Shown here piece after piece: positions 51,378 to 59,753 of a stretch of DNA of 64,000 bases (its first letter is position 1; the number at the start of each line of letters is the position of its first letter). The notes under the pieces are model-generated. The model saw only the letters and a list, made by a program, of their open reading frames with translations. It did no database searches and was not told where the DNA came from. Position numbers and translations under genes: made by a program. The DNA is from Streptomyces xiamenensis (GTDB lineage Bacteria > Actinomycetota > Actinomycetes > Streptomycetales > Streptomycetaceae), in contig NZ_CP009922.3 in NCBI RefSeq assembly GCF_000993785.3, positions 1,736,001 to 1,800,000 of the forward strand, read 5' to 3'.

Positions 51378-52390
51378 GGACCGTCAGCCTGCTGGAGGTC
51401 GCCTCGTACCTGCCGCCCGAGAAGGTACCCACCCAGTACTTCCTCGATCACCGGGACCCGGACAGCCCGATGGCCGACAGCACCATGTTCGGCGCCCCCG
51501 CCTTCCGGCACCACGTCAGCCGCGACGAGAGCGCCGCCGACATGATCGAGAAGGCGGGGCGGGTGCTGCTGGACCGCATCGGCCCGCGCGAGGCCTCGCA
51601 GATCGACCTGGTCATCACCAATGTGCTGCTGCCCGACCTGCCGATCACCGGATCGGGGGCCGAGATCACCCACCGGCTGGGGTTGCGCCCCAGCTGGGTG
51701 CTCGACGCGCACAACGGCGGCTGCGCCTCGTTCATCCACATGCTGAAGCTGGCCCGCGCGCTGATCGGCACCGGGCAGGCCCGCTCGGCACTGCTGTGCA
51801 ACGTGCAGAACTGCGCCGGGAACGTCATGACGCAGTCGGAGGTGCGCAAGCTGCCGGAGGCCGTGGTGCCGGGCGACGGCTGCGGCGTCGCGTATGTGGC
51901 GGCGTCCGAGGAGTCGCCGGTGCTGGCGATCGAGACCCGCAACCTCGGCGAGTACGCCAAGGACTGCGGCGTGACGCTCAGCGACGGCCGCAAGTACTGG
52001 GAGGCGGGCGAGTCCCAGGTCCATGTCGGCTTCACACCGGGCAAGGTGGCCGACATCGTCGAGCGCGGCAACCGGCTGGTGCCGGAGGCGGTCCGCGCGG
52101 TGTGCGACCGGCTCGACATCGAACCGTCCGATCTCGACACCCTGATCACCAACCAGCCGAACCGGGTGTTCCTGCGGAAGTGGCAGGAGCGGCTGGACAT
52201 CAAGCCGGAGCGGCACCTGGACACCTACGACCGGTTCGGGAACCTGTTCGGCGCCGCGGTGCCCGTCACTCTCGACCACGGGGTGCGGGAGGGCCGGATC
52301 GCGGACGGCTCGCTGCTGATGCTGGCCGGGTTCGCGCACGCCGGGGACTTCGCCGGGGCGGCGGCCGTACGGTGGCGGGCCGGCGCGTGA
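51374..52390 (+). CDS. KASIII-like enzyme with substituted catalytic histidine
   Basis: A 338-residue thiolase-fold protein of the FabH group. The nucleophile is kept (Cys117 in DAHNGGCASF). The usual HQAN is NQPN (260-263), putting Asn where the decarboxylation His should be, and GNTSAAS is replaced by GNLFGAA (Asn290 kept). A Cys without this His is expected to accept an acyl group but not to run normal malonyl-ACP decarboxylative condensation, so an acyltransferase or a coupling with a different nucleophile is likely. GTG 51374 overlaps the SRPBCC stop. Confidence 0.85.
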   Translation: MRTVSLLEVASYLPPEKVPTQYFLDHRDPDSPMADSTMFGAPAFRHHVSRDESAADMIEKAGRVLLDRIGPREASQIDLVITNVLLPDLPITGSGAEITHRLGLRPSWVLDAHNGGCASFIHMLKLARALIGTGQARSALLCNVQNCAGNVMTQSEVRKLPEAVVPGDGCGVAYVAASEESPVLAIETRNLGEYAKDCGVTLSDGRKYWEAGESQVHVGFTPGKVADIVERGNRLVPEAVRAVCDRLDIEPSDLDTLITNQPNRVFLRKWQERLDIKPERHLDTYDRFGNLFGAAVPVTLDHGVREGRIADGSLLMLAGFAHAGDFAGAAAVRWRAGA

Positions 52391-52403
52391 GGTCCGGCGG
52401 GAC

Positions 52404-52453
52404 GGCGGGACGGGGACCGGTGCGGGTACGCCCGTGCCGGTCCCCGTCCCGCC
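52404..52453. terminator. Bidirectional terminator between KASIII-like and PPTase genes
   Basis: GGCGGGACGGGGACCGG (52404-52420) pairs perfectly with CCGGTCCCCGTCCCGCC (52437-52453); a further CGGG/CCCG stem lies inside. Both convergent transcripts would end here. Confidence 0.85.
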
Positions 52454-52473
52454 CTCGCCGCGCCCGCCGCGCG

Positions 52474-53187
52474 CTAGCCGGGGTCGCCCGGCCGGCCGAC
52501 CGGGCCGGCCAGGGCGCCCACCAGGCGGCGCCCCAGCGGGAGTTCGGCCACCGGCCAGTCGGGCCAGCCGGCCCGGCGGACCACCGCCGCCCGGTGCCCG
52601 GCGGGCCAGGCACCGGCCAGCACCTCGACCGAGCCGAGCCCGGCCGCGGTCCCCGTCCCGGTGCCCCAGCCCTTGGTGACGGCCTCCTTGCGCACCCAGC
52701 CGCGCAGCGCCTCGCGCTGCCGCCACGCGGCCGGCAGGGCGGCGATCCGCGCCCGCTCCGCGTCGCTGAAGCAGCGGCGCAGCACGGCCGGACCGACATC
52801 CGTACGGTCCACCTCCAGATCAACACCGACCGGCCCCGCGTACGACAGCGCCAGCAGCCACCACGGCCCGGCGCGCGAGACGCTCAGCCACATCTCCCGC
52901 TCCGACTGGGGGCCTTGGCCCAGCAGCACGGGCGGGCCGTGCCGCGCGCTGCCGCAGCCGGGGCACGGGGCCCGGCCGAAGGACACCTGCGCCGCGGGTG
53001 TGCCCAGGACCGCCCCGAGCGTCCGGCGGATGCCGGCCCTGGCGGCGATGTAGTGGGCGCGGGCGACTGGGTCCGTCATGCGGCCGGCCCGCTCCCGCTC
53101 CGCGCCGTCCAGCAGGGCGCCGTCCGCCGCCGGGCGGGGCGCCGCGGGGGCGTGGCCCAGCCACACCGCGCAGCGCCCGCCGGGCAC
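52474..53187 (-). CDS. Sfp-type 4'-phosphopantetheinyl transferase
   Basis: A 237-residue PPTase. The Mg2+/CoA motifs VGVDLEVDRTDVGP and REALRGWVRKEAVTKGWG are the Sfp signatures, and WLSVSRAGPWWLLALS the region before them. It converts apo-ACP to holo-ACP. GTG 53187 lies two bases from the stop of the LuxR regulator, so both come from one transcript. Its presence inside the cluster strongly supports an ACP-based pathway. Confidence 0.9.
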   Translation of the reverse strand: MPGGRCAVWLGHAPAAPRPAADGALLDGAERERAGRMTDPVARAHYIAARAGIRRTLGAVLGTPAAQVSFGRAPCPGCGSARHGPPVLLGQGPQSEREMWLSVSRAGPWWLLALSYAGPVGVDLEVDRTDVGPAVLRRCFSDAERARIAALPAAWRQREALRGWVRKEAVTKGWGTGTGTAAGLGSVEVLAGAWPAGHRAAVVRRAGWPDWPVAELPLGRRLVGALAGPVGRPGDPG

Positions 53188-53189
53188 CG

Positions 53190-55031
53190 TCAGCCGGCGC
53201 GCTGCCCCAGGATGCGGGCCACATGAACGCGGGACGGGCAGCCGAGCTTGCGCATCACCTCGCGCAGATGATTGACGACGGTCCATTCGGAGATCTCCAG
53301 CTCCCGGCTGATCTGGCGGTTGGTGAGGCCCTCGGCGACGAGCTGCGCCACCTCGTGCTGCCGTGGCGTGAGCCCGGCGTCGTGCGGCGGCGCTGTGGCC
53401 GTGGTCGTCGCGGTCACGGTCTCGGTGGCCCGCGCCGGGGGCTCGGGCGGGGGTACGGGGGCCGGCCGGGCGCCGTCCCCGAGCGCGGCCAGCAACTCCC
53501 GGGCGCCGTGCGGGATGGTGCGCTCGCCGTGCCCGCTCAGGGCGATGGCACGGCGCAGCGCGGCGCCGGCCCGCTGCGGGTCGCCGGTGCGGGCCGCCAG
53601 GTGGGCGAGGGTGAGCAGGGCGGCGGCGGCCGGGCCCCGGCCCTCCGCGCCGCCGTCCTCGACGGCCCGTTCGGCGCTCTCCTCCAGCTGGGCGGTGTAC
53701 TCGACGCCGCCCGGCCCGTCGGGACCGGCCATGACGAGCAGCAGCCGCAGGACGTCGGCGTACCGCCCGGCTTGGCGCAAGTGCCGTACGGCGGCGCGCA
53801 GATCGGGGAGGCGGCGGGCGATGGCGGCGGCCCGGCGGGCGTCGCGGCCGTCCTCGGCCCCCGCGTTCGGGTCGCCGCCGAATCCGGCTCCGGTGCCCGT
53901 GCGTCCGACGCGTTCGGCGAAGGCCAGGCACACCCCGGCGTGCCGGGCGCGGGCCATGGCCAGGGCGGCGGGGTCGCGTTCCAGTTCCTGCCGGTAGTGG
54001 CTGCGCGCCATGTGGGTCATGGCGAAGGAGTAGCCGCCGAGCCCGTTGTCGACGCTGGTGAGCAGCCCCTGGTGGACGAGCCGGCGCAGTCCGCCGGCGA
54101 TCTCCTCGCGGCCGATGCCGCTCAACTGCCCCGCCGTGTCGAGGTCGATGTGCGATTCGCACACCGACAGCCGTTTGAGCAGGGCGATGTCCTCCTCGCG
54201 CTGGGCGCTCTCGCCCCAGCTGAGCGCGTGACCGACCGAGCGGTGGCGTTCGGCGAGGTCGCGCAGCCGGCCCCGGGCGGGGTACTCGCCGCGCCGCAGC
54301 CGGCCCTCCAGCTCGGCGGGGCTGAGCGGGCCGACCGCCTCGGCGGCGATCTCGATGGCCAGCGGGACACCGTCCAGGACCTCGCAGATTCGGGCGACGG
54401 CGGCGCGTTCGGGCGCGCCGGTGATGCCGTGCCGGTAGTACGGGCTCACCCGGTCGGTGAACAGCCGTACCGCGTCACCCTCCGGGCCGAGCCGCAACGG
54501 GCCCACCGGCAGGATGCGTTCGGCGTAGACATCGAGCGGGGTGCGGCTGGCGCACACCACCACCGTCCAGGGGGCGACGGCCAGCAGCCGGAGCACCCCT
54601 TCGGCGACGGCGTCGATGACCGGGTCGCAGTTGTCGAGGAAGACGAGTTGCCGACCGCTTTCGGGGCGGCGCGGGCCCTCGGCGGTGAGGGCGCGCAGGG
54701 TGCTGTCGACCATGGCGGGCTCGCGCACCTCGGCGAGGTCGAGCGCCACCACGGCGCTCCGGCCCCCAGCGGCCGTGGCGGCGAGCGCGGCGTGGGCCAG
54801 CGCGCTCTTGCCGATGCCGGCCGGGCCGCAGAGGGTCAGCAGCCGCAGCCCCGGCGCGGCGAGCAGTTCGGTGACACAGCGGAGTTCGTCTTCGCGGCCG
54901 ATGAGCGGTGGTGCGGGTATCGCCCATACGGGCGCCGGATCGGGTTCCGTACTTCGGGCCTCCTCAGTATCGGCGGCGGTATGTTCGCGGCGATTGCGGC
55001 CCGTCTGACTCACTTCATAGCGAATGAACAT
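53190..55031 (-). CDS. LuxR-type regulator with NTPase domain
   Basis: A 613-residue pathway regulator. The NB-ARC-like ATPase has Walker A GPAGIGKS (69-76) and LVFLDNCDP as Walker B. A helical, TPR-like middle follows, and the C-terminal LuxR HTH is LTPRQHEVAQLVAEGLTNRQ with ISRELEISEWTVVNHLREVM (about 553-608). It resembles the LAL/AfsR-related activators found in antibiotic clusters. I saw no TTA codon. It is divergent from the acyl-AMP ligase operon and precedes the PPTase gene. Confidence 0.9.
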   Translation of the reverse strand: MFIRYEVSQTGRNRREHTAADTEEARSTEPDPAPVWAIPAPPLIGREDELRCVTELLAAPGLRLLTLCGPAGIGKSALAHAALAATAAGGRSAVVALDLAEVREPAMVDSTLRALTAEGPRRPESGRQLVFLDNCDPVIDAVAEGVLRLLAVAPWTVVVCASRTPLDVYAERILPVGPLRLGPEGDAVRLFTDRVSPYYRHGITGAPERAAVARICEVLDGVPLAIEIAAEAVGPLSPAELEGRLRRGEYPARGRLRDLAERHRSVGHALSWGESAQREEDIALLKRLSVCESHIDLDTAGQLSGIGREEIAGGLRRLVHQGLLTSVDNGLGGYSFAMTHMARSHYRQELERDPAALAMARARHAGVCLAFAERVGRTGTGAGFGGDPNAGAEDGRDARRAAAIARRLPDLRAAVRHLRQAGRYADVLRLLLVMAGPDGPGGVEYTAQLEESAERAVEDGGAEGRGPAAAALLTLAHLAARTGDPQRAGAALRRAIALSGHGERTIPHGARELLAALGDGARPAPVPPPEPPARATETVTATTTATAPPHDAGLTPRQHEVAQLVAEGLTNRQISRELEISEWTVVNHLREVMRKLGCPSRVHVARILGQRAG

Positions 55032-55467
55032 ACGGCTCGCCCCCGTTCACCAGCGTTTCTGCGCACATATTTCCCCGTGATGCACTTTCGATTTCATCCC
55101 GCCGTACCCGGGTCTTGGATTTCGGCAGAACCAAACCGGTTGACCAATAAACTTGCCGGACCTGCGGAAGCCCCGGTCGCGCCCCTCGTGCAACAGCCGC
55201 TCACCTGGGGCCCAGCAGACTCATACTGCCCCACAAGTGCCCGGTTCGCCAGTGCTTTCGACACATTGACTCCCTCTCCACGCAATGCCCCTGCGGGACT
55301 TCCCCGGGCGTTGCTCCGGCGGTACGGTCGGCCCCGGACGCCAACCGCTCGCGCCGGAATCCCATAACGGCCAAGGCGGCATTCCCGGAAGCATTGCCGG
55401 GCGCCGCGACAATCCCGCACCAATGGCCGGCTCGGTCCGATCAGAAAGAAGCAAGGGGGACATTTCG
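55032..55467. promoter_or_regulatory. 436-base divergent regulatory region
   Basis: It separates the LuxR gene from the acyl-AMP ligase gene. Much of it is AT-richer than average, with an AACCGGTT palindrome (55134-55141) next to TTGACC and another TTGACT near 55266. No coding sequence is convincing. It is the natural place for LuxR binding sites and two promoters. Confidence 0.5.
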
Positions 55468-57099
55468 ATGCGGTTGTGGAAGGCGCTCACCCATGGCTCG
55501 GCGCGCGGCACCCTGCACGCCTGGGCCGGCGAGGACTTCGAGCACACCACCTGGCGCGAGGTCTCCGCGCGCGCCCACTCCCTGGCGGCCACCCTGCGCG
55601 CGGCGGGCGTCCGCCCCGGCACCCGGGTCGCCACCATCGCCACCAACGGCCCAGCCACCGTGCGCGGTCTGCTCGCCATCTGGCTGGCCGGCGGCACCCC
55701 CGCCTCGCTGCCGCTGCCCACCCGGGGCCAGAGCCCGCAGGAGTACGGCCAGTTGCTCACCGCGCTGACCGAACGTCTGGACCCGGTGCTGTTCCTGGCC
55801 GACGCGTGGATCCTCTCCCTCATCCCGCCCCACCTCACCCGGGCGCTGCCCACCAGCACCTGGGAACTGCCCGACACCGGGCGCCGGGTGGACCCCAGCC
55901 CGCCGGGCCCCGACGATCTCGCCTTCATCCAGTACTCCTCGGGCTCCACCTCCACCCCCAAGGGCTCGGCCCTGACCACCCGGGCCGTCGAGGCGCAACT
56001 GGATCTGCTGCTCCACCTGACCGGGGGCCGGCCGGGCCACGACACCGGCGTCTCCTGGCTGCCGCTCTCCCACGACATGGGCATGTTCGGCTGCCTGCTC
56101 TACTGCTGGGCCCACGACTTCGACTTCGTGCTCTCCACCCCCGAACGGTTCGGGATGGCGCCGCGCAGCTGGTTCCGGGATCTCACCGAGTACGGGGCCA
56201 CCCTGACCGCGGGCACCAGCACCGCCGTGCATCTGGCGGCCCGCGCCCAGGGCCGCGGCACCCTGCGCGGCGACCTGGCGGGGCTGCGCACGGCGGTGAT
56301 CGGTGCCGAACGCGTCGACTGGGGCAATCTGTTGGCCGCCCAGGAGCGGTTCGGCCCGTACGGGCTGTCGCCGACCGCCTTCCAGCCCGCGTACGGGATG
56401 GCCGAGGCCACCCTGGCGGTGGCCGGCAAGCCCTGGCGGCAGGAACCCACCTCGCGGCTGTTCGACGGCGCCGCCCTCGGCGCGGGCACGGTGCGCGAGG
56501 TCGGCGAGGACCATCCGCGCGCCACCCGGCTGGTCTCCAACGGCCAGGCCCTGCCCGGGGTGACCCTCGCGGCCGGGGAGCCCGGCCGGCTCGGCGAGAT
56601 CACCGTCGGCTCCCCCGCCCTGGCCAGCGGCTACCACGCCGACCCGGACCGTACCGCCGCCCGCTTCCCCGGCGGCCGGCTGCGCACCGGTGACATCGGC
56701 TTCCACCACGAGGGCGAGCTGTACGTGGTGGGCCGCGAGGACGACATGCTGTCGGTGGGCGGCCGGAACGTCTACGCCGCCGAGATCGAATCGGCGATCG
56801 AGGGCCACGCGCAGGTCCGCAAGGGCTGTGTCGCGGTGGTCGACGCCGGCGTCTCGGGACTGCCCCATCTCGTCCTGCTGCTCGAACCCCAGGGCCGGCC
56901 CCGCGACTTCGCGCCGATCGCCGATCACGCGGCGACGGTGGCACGGGAGAAGTCGGGGGTGGCCCTGGCCGAGTGTCTGTTTCTGCCACGTGGCACGCTG
57001 CCCAGGACCCCCAGCGGAAAGATCCAGCGATTCCGCTGCCGGACGTTGCTCGCCGGAGGGCGGTTCGACCCCCTCGCCCGGGTAACATTCGCCGACTGA
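55468..57099 (+). CDS. Fatty acyl-AMP ligase-like adenylating enzyme
   Basis: A 543-residue ANL-superfamily enzyme. A3 motif IQYSSGSTSTPKGS, SWLPLSHDMGMFGCLLY (as in fatty acyl-AMP ligases), the A5-like AFQPAYGMAEATLAV, RTGDIGF, and the C-terminal lysine in PRTPSGKIQRFR are present. FAALs adenylate free fatty acids and hand them to an ACP rather than to CoA. AAGGGGGA precedes ATG 55468. Followed after 20 bases by a FabH gene. It probably loads the cluster ACP. Confidence 0.87.
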   Translation: MRLWKALTHGSARGTLHAWAGEDFEHTTWREVSARAHSLAATLRAAGVRPGTRVATIATNGPATVRGLLAIWLAGGTPASLPLPTRGQSPQEYGQLLTALTERLDPVLFLADAWILSLIPPHLTRALPTSTWELPDTGRRVDPSPPGPDDLAFIQYSSGSTSTPKGSALTTRAVEAQLDLLLHLTGGRPGHDTGVSWLPLSHDMGMFGCLLYCWAHDFDFVLSTPERFGMAPRSWFRDLTEYGATLTAGTSTAVHLAARAQGRGTLRGDLAGLRTAVIGAERVDWGNLLAAQERFGPYGLSPTAFQPAYGMAEATLAVAGKPWRQEPTSRLFDGAALGAGTVREVGEDHPRATRLVSNGQALPGVTLAAGEPGRLGEITVGSPALASGYHADPDRTAARFPGGRLRTGDIGFHHEGELYVVGREDDMLSVGGRNVYAAEIESAIEGHAQVRKGCVAVVDAGVSGLPHLVLLLEPQGRPRDFAPIADHAATVAREKSGVALAECLFLPRGTLPRTPSGKIQRFRCRTLLAGGRFDPLARVTFAD

Positions 57100-57119
57100 G
57101 GATGAGAAAGGCCAGCACC

Positions 57120-58136
57120 ATGAAGCCTCGGATCACCCCCGCCGGGCGCCACGCCACCGGTGGCTCACCGCACGCCAGGATCTCCGGAGTGGGCGGCTAC
57201 CGGCCGCACCGGGTGGTCGACAACGCGGAAGTGTGCGAACGCATCGACTCCTCCGACGCGTGGATCCGCGAACGCACCGGGATCGTCACCCGGCGCTGGG
57301 CGGGCCCGCACGAGACGCTCACCGAGATGGGCACCGCCGCCGCGGGCAAGGCCCTGGCGGCCGCGGGCATCACGGCGGACGCGCTGGACTGCGTCATCGT
57401 GGCCACCTTCACCCACCTGTGGCAGACCCCGGCCGCCGCCACCGCGATCGCCCACCGGCTGGGCGCGCGGCACGCGGCGGCGTTCGACCTGTCGGCGGGC
57501 TGCGCGGGCTTCGTCCACGCGCTGTCGCTGGCGGCCGACACGGTGCGGGCCCGGGGCGGGCACGTGCTGGTCATCGGGGCGGAGCGGATGACCGACCTGC
57601 TGGACGTGGAGGACCGTTCCACCGCCATGATCTTCGGCGACGGGGCGGGCGCCGTGGTGGTCAGCCCGTCCACCACCCAGGGCATCGGCCCGGTGGTGTG
57701 GGGCGCGGACGGCGGCCAGTGGGACGCGGTCACCCAGACCGCGCCGTGGGACGCGGTGCGCGCCGACCCGGGGATGCGCTGGCCCGCGCTGACCCAGAAG
57801 GGCCAGCAGGTCTTCCGCTGGGCGGTCTACGAGGTGTCCAAGGCCGGCCGGGAGGCGGTGGCGGCGGCCGGGCTGACCCCGGGGGACCTGGACGCGTTCA
57901 TCCCGCACCAGGCCAACGTGCGCATCATCGACGGCATGGCCAAACGCCTGGAGCTGCCCGACTCCACGGTGATCGCCCGCGACATCGTCACCACCGGCAA
58001 CACCTCCGGCGCCTCCATCCCGCTGGCGATGGAGGCGGTCATGTCCACCGAGGATGTCGGCTCCGGCGACCTGGCCCTGCTGCTGGGCTTCGGCGCGGGC
58101 CTGTCCTACGCGGCCACGGTGGTCGAACTGCCCTGA
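57120..58136 (+). CDS. 3-oxoacyl-ACP synthase III (FabH-type)
   Basis: A 338-residue KASIII with the complete triad: Cys128 in DLSAGCAGF, His263 in FIPHQANVRI and Asn294 in GNTSGASIP. Unlike the other KASIII-like gene in this cluster, it should carry out decarboxylative Claisen condensation with malonyl-ACP. AAGG lies eight bases before ATG 57120; an ATG at 57102 is possible. Last rightward gene of the cluster. Confidence 0.92.
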   Translation: MKPRITPAGRHATGGSPHARISGVGGYRPHRVVDNAEVCERIDSSDAWIRERTGIVTRRWAGPHETLTEMGTAAAGKALAAAGITADALDCVIVATFTHLWQTPAAATAIAHRLGARHAAAFDLSAGCAGFVHALSLAADTVRARGGHVLVIGAERMTDLLDVEDRSTAMIFGDGAGAVVVSPSTTQGIGPVVWGADGGQWDAVTQTAPWDAVRADPGMRWPALTQKGQQVFRWAVYEVSKAGREAVAAAGLTPGDLDAFIPHQANVRIIDGMAKRLELPDSTVIARDIVTTGNTSGASIPLAMEAVMSTEDVGSGDLALLLGFGAGLSYAATVVELP

Positions 58137-58211
58137 CCCGCGGGGAGGGGCACCCGATCCCGGCGGCGGGCCGCACCCCGCCCGCCCGGGTCTCCCGGCG
58201 GCGAGCGTCCG

Positions 58212-59549
58212 TCACCGCACCAGGGCCGGCCGCTTCGGGTCGAAGGTCCAGCCGGGGATGAGGTGCCGCATCGCCGCCGCGTCGTCGCGGGCGCCCACCG
58301 CCTGCTCGCGGTACAGCTCGGCGGCGGCCGCCAGCCGATCGCGGTCCACGGTGATGCCCAGGCCCGGGGCGTCGTACGGGACGGCGACCTCGCCGTTCAC
58401 GATCCGCGGCGGGGAGACGGTCAGCCGCTCCAGGCCCTCCTGCCAGATCCAGTGCGTGTCCAGGGCGTTGTACGCGCCCGGGGCCGCCGCCCCGCAGTGC
58501 GTCATCATCGCCAGCGAGATGTCGAAGTGGTTGTTGGAGTGGCAACCCCAGGTCAGACCCAGCGCGTTGCACAGCTGCGCCACCCGCACCGAGCCGCGCA
58601 TCGTCCAGAAGTGCGGATCGGCCAGCGGGATGGACACCGACTGCAGCGCGAGGGCGTGGGTGAGCTGCCGCCAGTCGGTGGCGATCATGTTGGTGGCGGT
58701 GGGCAGGCCGGTGGCCCGGCGGAACTCGGCGAGGATCTCGCGGCCCGAGTAGCCGTCCTCCGCGCCGCACGGGTCCTCGGCGTACGCGAGGGTGTCCAGC
58801 AGCGGCCCGCACAGCTCGACCGCCTCGCGCAGCGGCCAGGCGCCGTTGGGGTCCACGGTGATACGGGCCGCGGGGAAGCGGTGCTTCAGCTCGCGGACGG
58901 CGGCCACCTCCTCGTCGCCGGGCAGCACCCCGCCCTTGAGCTTGAAGTCACGGAAGCCGTACCGCTCGTGGGCGGCCTCGGCCTGCCGGACGATCGCCGC
59001 CGGTGTCAGTGCCTCCTCGTGCCGCAGGCGGTGCCACTCGTCCGCCGCGCCGGGTTCGCGGGTGTAGGGCAGGCCGGTGGAGTCCGGGTCGCCGACGTAG
59101 AAGAGATAGCCCAGCACCCGTACGGAGTCCCGCTGTTGGCCCTCGCCCAGCAGCGCCGCGACCGGGACCTCCAGGTGCTGGCCGAGCAGGTCGAGCAGGG
59201 CGGACTCCACGGCGGTCACCGCGTGCACGGTGGTGCGCTGGTCGAAGGTCTGGGCGCCGCGTCCGCCCGCGTCGCGCCCGGCGAACCGGGCGCCGATCTC
59301 CGCCAGCACCCGCTGGTAGTCGCCCACCCGGGCGCCGATCACCAGGGGTTCGGCCTCCCGCAGGGTCGCGGTGATGCGCTCCCCGCCGGGGACCTCACCG
59401 ACGCCGGTGCGGCCCTCGGAGTCCTCCAGGACGACGACGTTGCGGGTGAAGAACGGGCCGTGGGCGCCGGAGAGGTTGAGCGCCATGGAGTCCCGGCCGG
59501 CGACGGGGTGTACGGCGTACGCGGTGATGGTCGGCTGGCGGTGGGCCAT
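58212..59549 (-). CDS. gudD: Glucarate dehydratase
   Basis: A 445-residue enolase-superfamily dehydratase. The N-terminal [33 protein letters not shown] with the catalytic Lys, [23 protein letters not shown] metal ligands, and [14 protein letters not shown] fit GudD, which converts D-glucarate to 5-dehydro-4-deoxyglucarate. A dicarboxylate symporter gene lies just upstream on the same strand and may import the substrate or a related acid. Confidence 0.92.
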   Translation of the reverse strand: MAHRQPTITAYAVHPVAGRDSMALNLSGAHGPFFTRNVVVLEDSEGRTGVGEVPGGERITATLREAEPLVIGARVGDYQRVLAEIGARFAGRDAGGRGAQTFDQRTTVHAVTAVESALLDLLGQHLEVPVAALLGEGQQRDSVRVLGYLFYVGDPDSTGLPYTREPGAADEWHRLRHEEALTPAAIVRQAEAAHERYGFRDFKLKGGVLPGDEEVAAVRELKHRFPAARITVDPNGAWPLREAVELCGPLLDTLAYAEDPCGAEDGYSGREILAEFRRATGLPTATNMIATDWRQLTHALALQSVSIPLADPHFWTMRGSVRVAQLCNALGLTWGCHSNNHFDISLAMMTHCGAAAPGAYNALDTHWIWQEGLERLTVSPPRIVNGEVAVPYDAPGLGITVDRDRLAAAAELYREQAVGARDDAAAMRHLIPGWTFDPKRPALVR

Positions 59550-59670
59550 GGGACTGCTTCCTCCGGGCGTCGGGGTGGCGCGGTCGGATGCAGAGGGTGG
59601 CGTACTCCCGTCACGCGCACAAGAGCGGGTGGCTGGAGGACGCAGGGGTCGCCCCGGTCCCCGGACACGC

Positions 59671-59705
59671 CACGGCCGCGCCTTTGAGGGAGGGGCGCGG
59701 CCGTG
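59671..59705. terminator. Stem-loop after the dicarboxylate symporter gene
   Basis: CACGGCCGCGCC (59671-59682) pairs perfectly with GGCGCGGCCGTG (59694-59705) around an 11-base loop, 49 bases past the symporter stop. It should separate it from gudD. Confidence 0.75.
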
Positions 59706-59753
59706 GGTGTGGGGGCAGGGCAGTGGTACGTGCGGCGGAGGGCTCCCAGCCGG

